In this document: in pieces, positions 11,999 to 18,228 of the stretch
Numbering within the stretch: position 1 is the stretch's first letter
Layout: the number at the start of each line of letters is the position of its first letter
NCBI GenBank assembly: GCA_002709305.1
Contig: PAQM01000014.1
Span: forward strand, 1-40,289
From: Crocinitomicaceae bacterium
GTDB taxonomy: Bacteria > Bacteroidota > Bacteroidia > Flavobacteriales_D > Crocinitomicaceae
DNA length: 40,289 bases
Direction of reading: 5' to 3'
Translations under genes and position numbers: made by a program
Notes under the pieces: model-generated
What the model saw: the letters and a program-made list of their open reading frames with translations, nothing else
Told to the model about the DNA's origin: nothing
The model's database searches: none

Positions 11999-12294
11999 AC
12001 AGCTCAAAATCGAAAAAAGGCGTCGAGCTTTTCCCCTACCCACAGACAGTGTCGGCCCTTGCCCGCGCCATGGCGAAACAACAGATTAAAAATCAGGTGA
12101 AGCTGAGCAGAACCCGGCGAAGCATTGCCCGGCTGGGCTGGGCCATTCTCGGCTCTTATCTGCTCATTCTTGCGGCATTCTTTGGGGTGACGTTTTCGGA
12201 TTGGGAGCAGAAGCGCCTGATCCATGCGTGTCACGTCGCAGGCAGCGCAGAAGCCTGCGCGGAGATCAAACAGCGAGCCGGAGCGAGGCCATGA
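11995..12294 (+). CDS. Single-span membrane protein, 99 aa
   Basis: A basic N-terminal half (residues 1-45, with KSKK, KQQIKNQVK and RTRRSIAR) is followed by one transmembrane helix at about 47-68 (GWAILGSYLLILAAFFGVTF). A short external tail with two cysteines (HACHVAGSAEACAE) comes last. The positive-inside rule suggests a cytoplasmic N-terminus and periplasmic tail. It could be an exclusion or holin-like protein, but nothing decides. ATG overlaps the upstream TGA (ATGA). Confidence 0.65.
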   Translation: MNSSKSKKGVELFPYPQTVSALARAMAKQQIKNQVKLSRTRRSIARLGWAILGSYLLILAAFFGVTFSDWEQKRLIHACHVAGSAEACAEIKQRAGARP

Positions 12295-12512
12295 GTTCAT
12301 CACATCCAGATTCAAAATTTGCTGTCGAGGGGCCTGAGGGCTTTCTGTGTTTTACCAATGCGGGAGGGATCCGCTGGGCCGAGGAAATTTTCGCGTGGCG
12401 GTTTCTTACCGCTGAGCGCGCGTGGATGGTCCTTTATGAGTTGGGGCTCGTCAACTGCGGCAGTTTTCGAGTGGTCACGATCCAGGATCGGCCTCGCACA
12501 GATCGTCGATGA
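12291..12512 (+). CDS. Small protein, 73 aa, unknown
   Basis: Start at the ATG at 12291-12293, overlapping the TGA of the membrane protein gene; a longer frame runs antiparallel to nothing useful and lacks an SD. The sequence is aromatic-rich (GFLCFTNAGGIRWAEEIFAW, then RAWMVLYELGLVNCG). Its last 38 bases overlap the convergent gene 12475-12732. No family recognised. Confidence 0.6.
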   Translation: MSSSHPDSKFAVEGPEGFLCFTNAGGIRWAEEIFAWRFLTAERAWMVLYELGLVNCGSFRVVTIQDRPRTDRR

Positions 12513-12732
12513 CAGCCTCAAGGTGAGCGACCCGGTCGATTGACTGGCGGAGCATGTTCACTAGCCGGAAGTTGTGCCGTAAGCAGACCTTGATCAGTTC
12601 GATGGTCTGCTCATCGGTCAGCTCGTCGACTCGCCTGATGACGGACTCGCATTCAAAGTCCATCTCAATGGGCAGCTCCATATTCATCCATTGCGGACCA
12701 GCTGCAGCGTCTTCTAGCTTTTCGGAGTCCAT
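12475..12732 (-). CDS. Acidic helical protein, 85 aa, unknown
   Basis: MDSEKLEDAAAGPQWMNMEL... is strongly acidic at its N-terminus, then helical with heptad-like hydrophobics (VDELTDEQTIELIKVCLRH, LRQSIDRVAHLEAVIDDL). A coiled coil or dimerising adaptor is likely. It lies leftward with 12754-13035, close to attP. Function unknown. Confidence 0.65.
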   Translation of the reverse strand: MDSEKLEDAAAGPQWMNMELPIEMDFECESVIRRVDELTDEQTIELIKVCLRHNFRLVNMLRQSIDRVAHLEAVIDDLCEADPGS

Positions 12733-12753
12733 AGGCCCACGCTACCGGGCTTT

Positions 12754-13035
12754 TCAGTCGTGGAAACCTGGCAAAAATTCGTCAAAGCCTGAGCCCCCGG
12801 TGTCCCCGATGTCCAGCTCCTCGGCCATCGCGTCGGAGAATGCCGCCCGCTTGGCCCAAGTGTCCTTTGACGGGTTGCCTTTGAATTGGTTGATGCACCC
12901 GCCTCCGCGCTGCACCTGGGGGAGATCACAGACCAGATTTGCCAGAACCTCAGGATCACCGGCTTTGCCCGTCGCCCAGTAAAGGCGCCCATTCATGAAC
13001 TTAGCCCCACACTTCGGGCACATCTTGCATTCCAT
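12754..13035 (-). CDS. Zinc-ribbon-like small protein, 93 aa
   Basis: N-terminal MECKMCPKCGAKFMNGRLYW holds Cys3, Cys6 and Cys9, with more cysteines near 36 and 47, a possible zinc ribbon. The C-terminal half is acidic (MAEELDIGDTGGSGFDE). No SD is obvious before the ATG at 13033-13035. It is the gene nearest to attP on the left. It could be a small DNA- or RNA-binding regulator; I do not recognise a family. Confidence 0.6.
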   Translation of the reverse strand: MECKMCPKCGAKFMNGRLYWATGKAGDPEVLANLVCDLPQVQRGGGCINQFKGNPSKDTWAKRAAFSDAMAEELDIGDTGGSGFDEFLPGFHD

Positions 13036-13095
13036 GTGCGGCAGGATGTCGCAGGGCTATTCATGGATTGTGCCGCATATCACACGCGAAACCCA

Positions 13096-13114
13096 CACGG
13101 TCCCTGCACGGTCC
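13096..13114. repeat. Left integrase arm sites, two CACGGTCC
   Basis: CACGGTCC occurs at 13096-13103 and 13107-13114, one helical turn (11 bp) apart. The whole 19-base block recurs exactly at 13336-13354, on the other side of the tRNA-like core. This is how arm-type binding sites of a tyrosine integrase are arranged. Confidence 0.75.
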
Positions 13115-13172
13115 GAGCGTTACAAGCCGTCACCTAACCTGTTGAAAACGTTGGGGAAATGTGGAAAACAGC

Positions 13173-13221
13173 CCAGGTTTTCAACCTGGAAAGACGAGTT
13201 CGATTCTCGTACGGGCTGCCA
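13173..13221 (+). other. attP core: 3' half of a tRNA gene
   Basis: The segment folds as a tRNA 3' half. Anticodon stem CCAGG/CCTGG (13173-13177, 13185-13189) with loop TTTTCAA, whose positions 34-36 read TTC (Glu-type). Variable region AAAG. T arm ACGAG-TTCGATT-CTCGT (13194-13210). Then 3' acceptor ACGGGCT, discriminator G, and encoded CCA at 13219-13221. No D arm or 5' acceptor strand lies upstream, so it is not a functional tRNA. It is the phage copy that restores the host tRNA 3' end on integration. The anticodon assignment is by geometry only. Confidence 0.8.
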
Positions 13222-13237
13222 TCATTTTTGTTCCTTC

Positions 13238-13251
13238 CGGGTCATAACCCG
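13238..13251 (+). terminator. Weak hairpin after the tRNA fragment
   Basis: CGGGT-CATA-ACCCG is a 5-bp stem with a 4-base loop, followed by TTGATTTTCTTTTC. After integration it would sit just downstream of the restored tRNA and could serve as its terminator. The stem is short, so this is tentative. Confidence 0.4.
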
Positions 13252-13319
13252 TTGATTTTCTTTTCTTTACTTCTTTGCCCGCGTTCTGCATGATTCCCGG
13301 CAGATAACGAGAAATCCTG

Positions 13320-13354
13320 CACGGTCCCAAAATTTCACGGTCCCTGCACGGTCC
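13320..13354. repeat. Right integrase arm sites, three CACGGTCC
   Basis: CACGGTCC occurs at 13320-13327, 13336-13343 and 13347-13354; the last two repeat the 11-bp phasing of the left pair. The block ends 16 bases before the integrase ATG, so integrase bound here may also repress its own gene. Confidence 0.75.
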
Positions 13355-13370
13355 AGAATCGGGGGATGCG

Positions 13371-14612
13371 ATGACGAAAAGATGGGAAAAAGATTCAAAG
13401 GTCGCGGGGCTGTTTGTTAGCCGGGGCACAGCGTACGTTTTCCGGTACGGCTTCGGGGCGCGCGGGTGGGACAAAAGCCTAAAGCTGGGCGACGTTGCCG
13501 ACCTGCCCCTCACCAAAGCGCGCAAGATCGCGGAAGGTTACCGGGCCGTCGTGGCTGCCGGGGGTGACCCAGCTGCGGTTAAGCGGCAGGGTAAAGCAGG
13601 TCACACGCTGGCTGATCTGCACCTCGCCTTTTTGGAACGTTGGGCGAAACCCCGAAAAGCTGAGGGGAGCTGGAAAAATGACGACTCTTATTTTCGGCTG
13701 CATTTGCTCCGCGCTCCCTTCGCCCGGCTGCGCCTGATCGACATTGACGAGGCGGCCCTTTGGGAGTGGCACGCAACACATCCAAAGCCGGTCACCGCTA
13801 ACCGCTGCCTTGAAACACTGTCGAAAGCTTTCGGTCTCGCCAAGCGCTGGGGATGGCTGCCCCGCGATCATCACAATCCCTGCCAGGGCATAGAACACCA
13901 CCCCGAAAAAGCTCGGCGACGGTATGCAACGCCTCAGGAAGTCGATCGGCTTTTGATTGAACTTCGGCGATTGAAAGAACTCGGCGGGATTCATTTTCGT
14001 TTCGCGTGTTTGGTTCAGCTGCTGATGCTCACGGGCGCCAGGCTTAACGAAATTATGTCGGCGAAATGGTCTGAAGTTTCGCTGAATGAAGGTGTCATTC
14101 GACCCACAAAACACAAACGCGACAGAACCGAACACAGAGAGGTTGTGCTCGGAACTGACGCGCTGCGCGTGGTTATGGAGCTGCGGAACCACGAAACGCC
14201 CGGCGAGTGGCTGATCAGAGGGAGAGGGAGAAATCACCTCAAGGAACACCACAAGCCATGGTCACGATTGAAAGACGCCGCAAGGATTGACGACCTTTGG
14301 ATTCATGACCTGCGCCACACCTTCGCGAGTTACCTGATCAGTTCAGGCCACACGCTGGGCGTGATTGGTGAGCTGTTGGGCCATGCGTCCACCGCCACAA
14401 CTGCCCGATATTCACACCTGATAACCACAGAGCGCCGCCGCGCCGTTGATCAGGCTGCGTCGTTTCTTAGCGACGATCGACTTTCTCAATCAGCCGGTCG
14501 ATATACCATCGAGCCTTGCGAAGATCCTCGGCCCCGCCCTTCGCTTTCCAGCGCCACAGATACTGAATCGCGCTCGCGGTGTAATGTGCTTCCGTTCCCG
14601 ACAGGTCGCTGA
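13371..14612 (+). CDS. int: Tyrosine recombinase (integrase), 413 aa
   Basis: Phage integrase that recombines attP with a host tRNA gene. N-terminal ~70 residues resemble an arm-binding domain (SLKLGDVADLPLTKARKIAEG). A core-binding domain covers about 75-165. The catalytic domain shows Arg224 (TGARLNE), His312-x-x-Arg315 (HDLRH), His338 (LLGHAS) and nucleophile Tyr347 (TARYSHL); Lys247/249 in PTKHKRD is the likely catalytic lysine. The 66 residues after Tyr347 are low-complexity. They run antisense to the DUF3310 gene, so they may be dispensable. ATG at 13371 follows the right arm sites; GGGGATG is a poor SD. Confidence 0.92.
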   Translation: MTKRWEKDSKVAGLFVSRGTAYVFRYGFGARGWDKSLKLGDVADLPLTKARKIAEGYRAVVAAGGDPAAVKRQGKAGHTLADLHLAFLERWAKPRKAEGSWKNDDSYFRLHLLRAPFARLRLIDIDEAALWEWHATHPKPVTANRCLETLSKAFGLAKRWGWLPRDHHNPCQGIEHHPEKARRRYATPQEVDRLLIELRRLKELGGIHFRFACLVQLLMLTGARLNEIMSAKWSEVSLNEGVIRPTKHKRDRTEHREVVLGTDALRVVMELRNHETPGEWLIRGRGRNHLKEHHKPWSRLKDAARIDDLWIHDLRHTFASYLISSGHTLGVIGELLGHASTATTARYSHLITTERRRAVDQAASFLSDDRLSQSAGRYTIEPCEDPRPRPSLSSATDTESRSRCNVLPFPTGR

Positions 14613-14688
14613 TCGCAACGTCCACGGCGTCGATACATTCGATCGGACCCTTGGCGTAGTGCTTCGGCTTGTAGACGGGGTGATTCAT
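14467..14688 (-). CDS. DUF3310 family protein, 73 aa
   Basis: Matches phage DUF3310: PVYKPKHYAKGPIECIDAV at residues 4-22, then SAIQYLWRWKAKGGAEDLRK and ARWYIDRLIEKV. The family is common in phages, with unknown function. Its ATG overlaps the lysozyme stop (ATGA), so it is the last gene of the late leftward block. All but 76 bases are antisense to the integrase C-terminal codons. Confidence 0.85.
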   Translation of the reverse strand: MNHPVYKPKHYAKGPIECIDAVDVAISDLSGTEAHYTASAIQYLWRWKAKGGAEDLRKARWYIDRLIEKVDRR

Positions 14689-15284
14689 ATCAGCTCCGGG
14701 GGAATGTGACCCGTGGCCATCATTTTGCTGAGGCGCTTTGCTCTCTGCCCGACCTGAGTGGCCCAGCGGCTGTCAAGCATCATCTCAGCGGCTTTCTCGT
14801 ATTGCTTCGCCCTGATCGCTTTCAAGGTTCGTTTGAACTTAAGAAGGCCAGAAATGCCGAGATTAAATGCCATATCCAGCAAAACTCTCTGACGCACTGG
14901 CGAAAGCTCCGCCATCCATGGAATCTCGCGCTTAAGCCTGTCTGCGAAATCGTCAATGTCATTGCTGAGCATGAGCTGAGCTTCCGCCTCAGTTATGCCG
15001 CGATCATCGAGGTTTCGCCCGACGCCGATGCTGAGCTTTCCACCTGTGCAGCGATAGGGCTTTAGCTCCATCCCTTCATGCAGAGTCAGCTGATGGATCA
15101 GGGCGTCTCTCTGTTTTTTGTTCTTCTCGACTATGGGCAGACGTAACGCTGATAGGTCCACCGAGCCGGGCCGCATCTGTTCCGATGTTGGCCGGGTCGA
15201 TGGGGTGCTCTGTGTAGACGGGGCCGGGAGCACGCCGTGATTGCTGGCGGTCCAGGTGACGAGCGATCTTAGAAATTTCAGCAT
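14685..15284 (-). CDS. GH24 lysozyme (endolysin), 199 aa
   Basis: T4-type muramidase domain at residues 58-195, which cuts the glycan backbone of peptidoglycan at lysis. The active-site loop HEGMELKPYRCTGGKLSIGV gives Glu70, Cys79 and Ser85, the E-8-x-5-x spacing of T4 Glu11/Asp20/Thr26. Cys for Asp is seen in some phage lysozymes; Ser for Thr is unusual. N-terminal ~50 residues are Ser/Thr/Pro-rich, with a weakly hydrophobic start (MLKFLRSLVTW) and no clear signal anchor. Good SD (GGGGGGAAA). Last lysis gene of the late block. Confidence 0.9.
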   Translation of the reverse strand: MLKFLRSLVTWTASNHGVLPAPSTQSTPSTRPTSEQMRPGSVDLSALRLPIVEKNKKQRDALIHQLTLHEGMELKPYRCTGGKLSIGVGRNLDDRGITEAEAQLMLSNDIDDFADRLKREIPWMAELSPVRQRVLLDMAFNLGISGLLKFKRTLKAIRAKQYEKAAEMMLDSRWATQVGQRAKRLSKMMATGHIPPELI

Positions 15285-15330
15285 CGAGTTTCCCCCCTAG
15301 CGTTGCGTGAAATTTTTTGGCAGCAAGAAA

Positions 15331-15382
15331 CCGCTGGATCTTTTCTAGCGGACTCCGAGAGTCGAAGGTGAAGATCCAGCGG
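15331..15382. repeat. 12-bp perfect inverted repeat, structured spacer
   Basis: CCGCTGGATCTT at 15331-15342 is the exact reverse complement of AAGATCCAGCGG at 15371-15382. The 28-base interior has its own stem (GACTC/GAGTC). It lies in the only sizeable gap of the late block, between the 50-residue gene and lysozyme. On the minus strand it is followed by TTTCTTGC, a poor U-tract, so it is an imperfect terminator. Partial termination, RNA processing or protein binding are all possible. Confidence 0.6.
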
Positions 15383-15404
15383 CCATCTGCCGGAATGAAA
15401 TTAT

Positions 15405-15557
15405 TCAGTTTTTTTTAGATGGCTTCAGCGAAAAGGCAGCCTTAAGCAGAAGCTGAATCATTGAATTTGACTGCAGCTTGCTCATTCCGATGACCTCGGA
15501 AATGGCGGTCAAAATGATCCAGGTTGCTGGGCTGTTAAGCAGCTCGAAGATGTCCAT
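15405..15557 (-). CDS. Small hydrophobic protein, 50 aa, lysis region
   Basis: MDIFELLNSPATWIILTAIS... with AGGAGA 6 bases before the ATG (15555-15557). It has a moderately hydrophobic helix at about 12-24, an amphipathic helix (MIQLLLKAAF) and a basic tail (KPSKKN). It overlaps the end of the C39-like peptidase gene by 23 bases. A membrane-associated lysis factor is plausible from the position, but the hydrophobic segment is short for a classic holin. Confidence 0.55.
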   Translation of the reverse strand: MDIFELLNSPATWIILTAISEVIGMSKLQSNSMIQLLLKAAFSLKPSKKN

Positions 15558-16239
15558 TTGGTGTCTCCTGTGTTTTGGAAGTTAGGAAGATCCGGCCCCA
15601 TCCTGACTCAGGACCTTCGCAAAGCCAACGGGCGGAAAGTTCCGACCATGGGTAACTAACGAATTTCCCGGTCTCAGCGTTGCCGGTGTAACCGTCTATC
15701 AGGGACCCGTAGGGGTCATGAAAGACGACTGCATTCTCTGAAGGGTCGAGGCCCACGGCCACGATCATGTGACCGCCCCACGGTCTCTCAATGGTCCCCT
15801 TGTGCAGGATACCTAGAACACACGGGCGGCCAGCTCGAAGCTCGCTCTCAAGGGTGGCCCGGCTCAGGTCATACCTGAAAACAGACTCAAGCCCATAGAG
15901 CCTCAAAATTTTTGTCATCGCCGCGTGGTTCGTCACGTCGTGCTTTCGGTTTACGAACTCGACGATCAGATCGTCGTCACCTTTGATGGATCCGGGCAGC
16001 AAGTAATTCAGACACATCGCGCAGCTCGAAGGGTTGCACGTCCGGTGAGCCATTAGGGCGTTGTCGAGCTGGGTGTAAAAAGGAACGTCGAGCATCAGGC
16101 CAGCATCTGCAGCTGGGCTGAAAACATCTGCAAACGCCCGGACAACATGCGGGGGCGTCATGCCCTCAAGCTTTGCCACTGCGTCCCGTTGATGGGGCAA
16201 TCCCTCGTAATGCTCGAAGGCCCGCGCAATGAATCCCAT
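15535..16239 (-). CDS. C39-like cysteine peptidase, 234 aa
   Basis: Start at the ATG at 16237-16239, with AAGGAGG 5 bases upstream (the longer frame lacks an SD). The domain matches the peptidase_C39_2-type papain fold. LDVPFYTQLDN (about residues 49-59) precedes the catalytic-site loop CNPSSCAMCLNYL; the His motif is GGHMIVAVGLD; VVFHDPYG supplies the Asp. It lies between the spanin-like gene and the 50-residue gene, upstream of lysozyme. A peptidoglycan-peptide or host-protein cutting role in lysis or entry is therefore likely. Which Cys is catalytic is not certain. Confidence 0.78.
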   Translation of the reverse strand: MGFIARAFEHYEGLPHQRDAVAKLEGMTPPHVVRAFADVFSPAADAGLMLDVPFYTQLDNALMAHRTCNPSSCAMCLNYLLPGSIKGDDDLIVEFVNRKHDVTNHAAMTKILRLYGLESVFRYDLSRATLESELRAGRPCVLGILHKGTIERPWGGHMIVAVGLDPSENAVVFHDPYGSLIDGYTGNAETGKFVSYPWSELSARWLCEGPESGWGRIFLTSKTQETPNGHLRAA

Positions 16240-16249
16240 TTTCCCCTCC

Positions 16250-16516
16250 TTAAGGTCGCCGACCTTCCAGCCGGTCAACCCGTCGCTCGATGTCTTTGAT
16301 CTCTTCTTTTAACCAGGCCAGGGCTTTCTCTCTCGCTTCCTCTGACCGCTCCAAAATTTGCAGCGTTTGATCCTGTTTCAACCGCAATTCAGACAGCTGA
16401 ATTTGAACGTTCACCATCAGCGTTCCGAACGCCACAAGTCCGCCAAGTAATGCAACCGGCAAAGCCTGACCCGTTCCATTCATTAGGTTTTGCCAGAGCG
16501 TCGGGCGCTGTGTCAT
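16250..16516 (-). CDS. Membrane coiled-coil protein, i-spanin-like, 88 aa
   Basis: Start at the ATG at 16514-16516 with GGAGG upstream; the longer frame extends into gene D. One transmembrane helix at about 17-38 (ALPVALLGGLVAFGTLMVNV) is followed by a long, highly charged coiled coil to the C-terminus (LRLKQDQTLQILERSEEAR...). This is the layout of inner-membrane spanin subunits (Rz type) and of some holin-associated proteins. No overlapping outer-membrane partner (Rz1) was found in the alternative frames I checked. Confidence 0.6.
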   Translation of the reverse strand: MTQRPTLWQNLMNGTGQALPVALLGGLVAFGTLMVNVQIQLSELRLKQDQTLQILERSEEAREKALAWLKEEIKDIERRVDRLEGRRP

Positions 16517-16548
16517 TTTTGGCCCTCCGTTCAGCCTTAGTTTAACGA

Positions 16549-17541
16549 TCAGTCCGGGCGCGATCCGGCGCTCACTTTTGTTGTGAGCCCCGAGCTGGCG
16601 AAAGTGTGACTCACAGTTTTCGCGATCCATTCGCCGGTCAAAGGTGAACGGAACCCCTCTAGTTTTATCGGCCTTTCTGCAAATAAATCAGGACGGCCGG
16701 GCATTGTGAAGTCAATTTGCACAGTCCCGCCCCGTAACCGATCTAGCTGAGCCTTCCCTGCCTGTTCCGCCATGTCCCGGGAGGTGTAAAGTTTTTTATC
16801 CCGGAAGACTGGGGCAGGCCCTAAGCGCGTCTGCCAGGCCTCAGTTGTTTCGACTTCGATCTCGCGATTGCTTTCCTTGTCGCGAAATCTGGTGATCACT
16901 CCTGAGAACTGGCCGCGCTCTTTTACGGTCGCGGAAAGGCTGGTGATTTCATCCTTTTCGATTATCGCGGCGCTCAATGTTTGGCCGCTTGTAGAGATCC
17001 CCTGGCCCTCGGGAATGAACAGCAACCGCCCATCAGCTGGTTTCGCCACGGCACCGTAAAGCTTGCCCAGGCGGGTCATGAAATGGGCATCGCTTTCGTT
17101 CTCCTGATCGATGTGGTCAATCAGCTCGTCGACATAGTCAACATGGATCGCAGGCACCAGGGCGTGCTCTTCGGCAATGGCGGTGATAATTTCGCCGATC
17201 GTTTGCTGATGCCAGCTGCGGGTTTTTGCGGCTTTGAACTCGGGGGAGCTGTCAGCTGCTTTGCCTCTGACGGTCATCGTGTCGGGGTTGGTTTTGAGTG
17301 AAACCTCGTCGATGGTGTAGCGCCCCATATAAGTCAGATCCTCGTCGTCATATCCGAGCCAGAGCTGCATTTCTGCGCGGGCCTCAGGGATCGACAGCAG
17401 ATTGTCGCGATCGTCGAGGGTGACATCGAGGGTGTCGGACTTCTGCCCCGCCTCATCGTTGACCTTGATTGAGATCACCCGGTCTGAGACTTTGTCGGTG
17501 ACATCGTTGCCAGCAATGTCGAGGCGGAAGCGCGGGCGCAT
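16549..17541 (-). CDS. D: Tail protein gpD (P2-type), 330 aa
   Basis: Homologous to P2 gpD and Mu gp44-type baseplate hub proteins: RFRLDIAGNDVTDKVSDRVI, then LWLGYDDEDLTYMGRYTIDE, the ESDAHFMTRLGKLYGA block and a C-terminal KTVSHTFASSGLTTKVSAGS. It forms the baseplate hub joining the tube to the spike. It is the last tail gene, after X and U, as in P2. Confidence 0.9.
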   Translation of the reverse strand: MRPRFRLDIAGNDVTDKVSDRVISIKVNDEAGQKSDTLDVTLDDRDNLLSIPEARAEMQLWLGYDDEDLTYMGRYTIDEVSLKTNPDTMTVRGKAADSSPEFKAAKTRSWHQQTIGEIITAIAEEHALVPAIHVDYVDELIDHIDQENESDAHFMTRLGKLYGAVAKPADGRLLFIPEGQGISTSGQTLSAAIIEKDEITSLSATVKERGQFSGVITRFRDKESNREIEVETTEAWQTRLGPAPVFRDKKLYTSRDMAEQAGKAQLDRLRGGTVQIDFTMPGRPDLFAERPIKLEGFRSPLTGEWIAKTVSHTFASSGLTTKVSAGSRPD

Positions 17542-17545
17542 CGGT

Positions 17546-17764
17546 TCAGCTCCAAAGTTTCAGGGTCTTGACGCCGGTTTCCTGCGGGGGCAGGTCGGGG
17601 AGATAAACCTGATCACCGGCCTGCAGGTCCGGGGTTTTCTTTGCCAGCTCTCGGTTGCTTTCGTGAGCGAGCACCGCCTCAGTGCTGCCCCGGCTGTAGC
17701 CGTAGATTTCTTTGCAGATAGCGTCGAGCTGATCGCCCTCCTTTGCTGTGTACCAGAGCGCCAT
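17546..17764 (-). CDS. X: Tail protein gpX (P2-type, LysM-like), 72 aa
   Basis: MALWYTAKEGDQLDAICKEIYG... ends with a DLQAGDQVYLPDLP strand, the small LysM-like fold of P2 gpX. Order U-X-D is conserved with P2. It probably binds the hub or peptidoglycan during tail assembly. Confidence 0.88.
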   Translation of the reverse strand: MALWYTAKEGDQLDAICKEIYGYSRGSTEAVLAHESNRELAKKTPDLQAGDQVYLPDLPPQETGVKTLKLWS

Positions 17765-17772
17765 GGGTCACC

Positions 17773-18228
17773 TCACGCGAAGAATGAAAGGAAATTGAAA
17801 AATCCGATGTTCCCATCACCACCGCTGCCGGTGCTCGCGTCTGGGCCGTAAGCCTCAAGCGTTAGAGAGAAATCAATGCAGCGGGGAATGGCCGGACCGA
17901 CAAACTGTTTCTCAGTGTCTTTAATGCTCGTTATGCACCACTGGCCGAGATTGTTTCCGCGCCCATCCACTAACGAAAGCGGCTCGCCCTTGTCGGCCTC
18001 AGCCCGCATCTCGTTAATCTGTTCCAGCCCACCTCTGAACGTTGGATAAATCCGCCCCTTCAGGCTGATGGATTCTTTCCCCGGCCCGACGAACTGAGAA
18101 GCAGGCTCACGCCCCAGCCGGGGCTGCGACGCCCAGCGATAGGCCTTTGACCTGCTCAGCGCATCATGGGCGGCTGTATCCATAGAGAACTGATATTTGC
18201 CAAGTGTGAGGAGAACTTCCTGAGCCAT
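17773..18228 (-). CDS. U: Tail protein gpU (P2-type), 151 aa
   Basis: Signature VLLTLGKYQFSMDTAAHDAL, WASQPRLGREPASQFVGPG, then KGRIYPTFRGGLEQINEMRA. This is the P2 gpU tail-completion/terminator family. It shares one base between the tape measure stop and its own ATG (18226-18230). The C-terminus is Gly/Phe-rich (GGDGNIGFFNFLSFFA). Confidence 0.9.
   Translation of the reverse strand: MAQEVLLTLGKYQFSMDTAAHDALSRSKAYRWASQPRLGREPASQFVGPGKESISLKGRIYPTFRGGLEQINEMRAEADKGEPLSLVDGRGNNLGQWCITSIKDTEKQFVGPAIPRCIDFSLTLEAYGPDASTGSGGDGNIGFFNFLSFFA

Noticed and set aside
13171-13221. Functional tRNA gene
   Set aside because: Only the anticodon arm, T arm, 3' acceptor strand and CCA are present. The D arm and 5' acceptor strand are missing upstream, so it is an attP core.
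13479-14252. 257-codon ORF antisense to the integrase
   Set aside because: No recognisable protein features and it lies fully against an intact tyrosine recombinase; a shadow of biased codon use.
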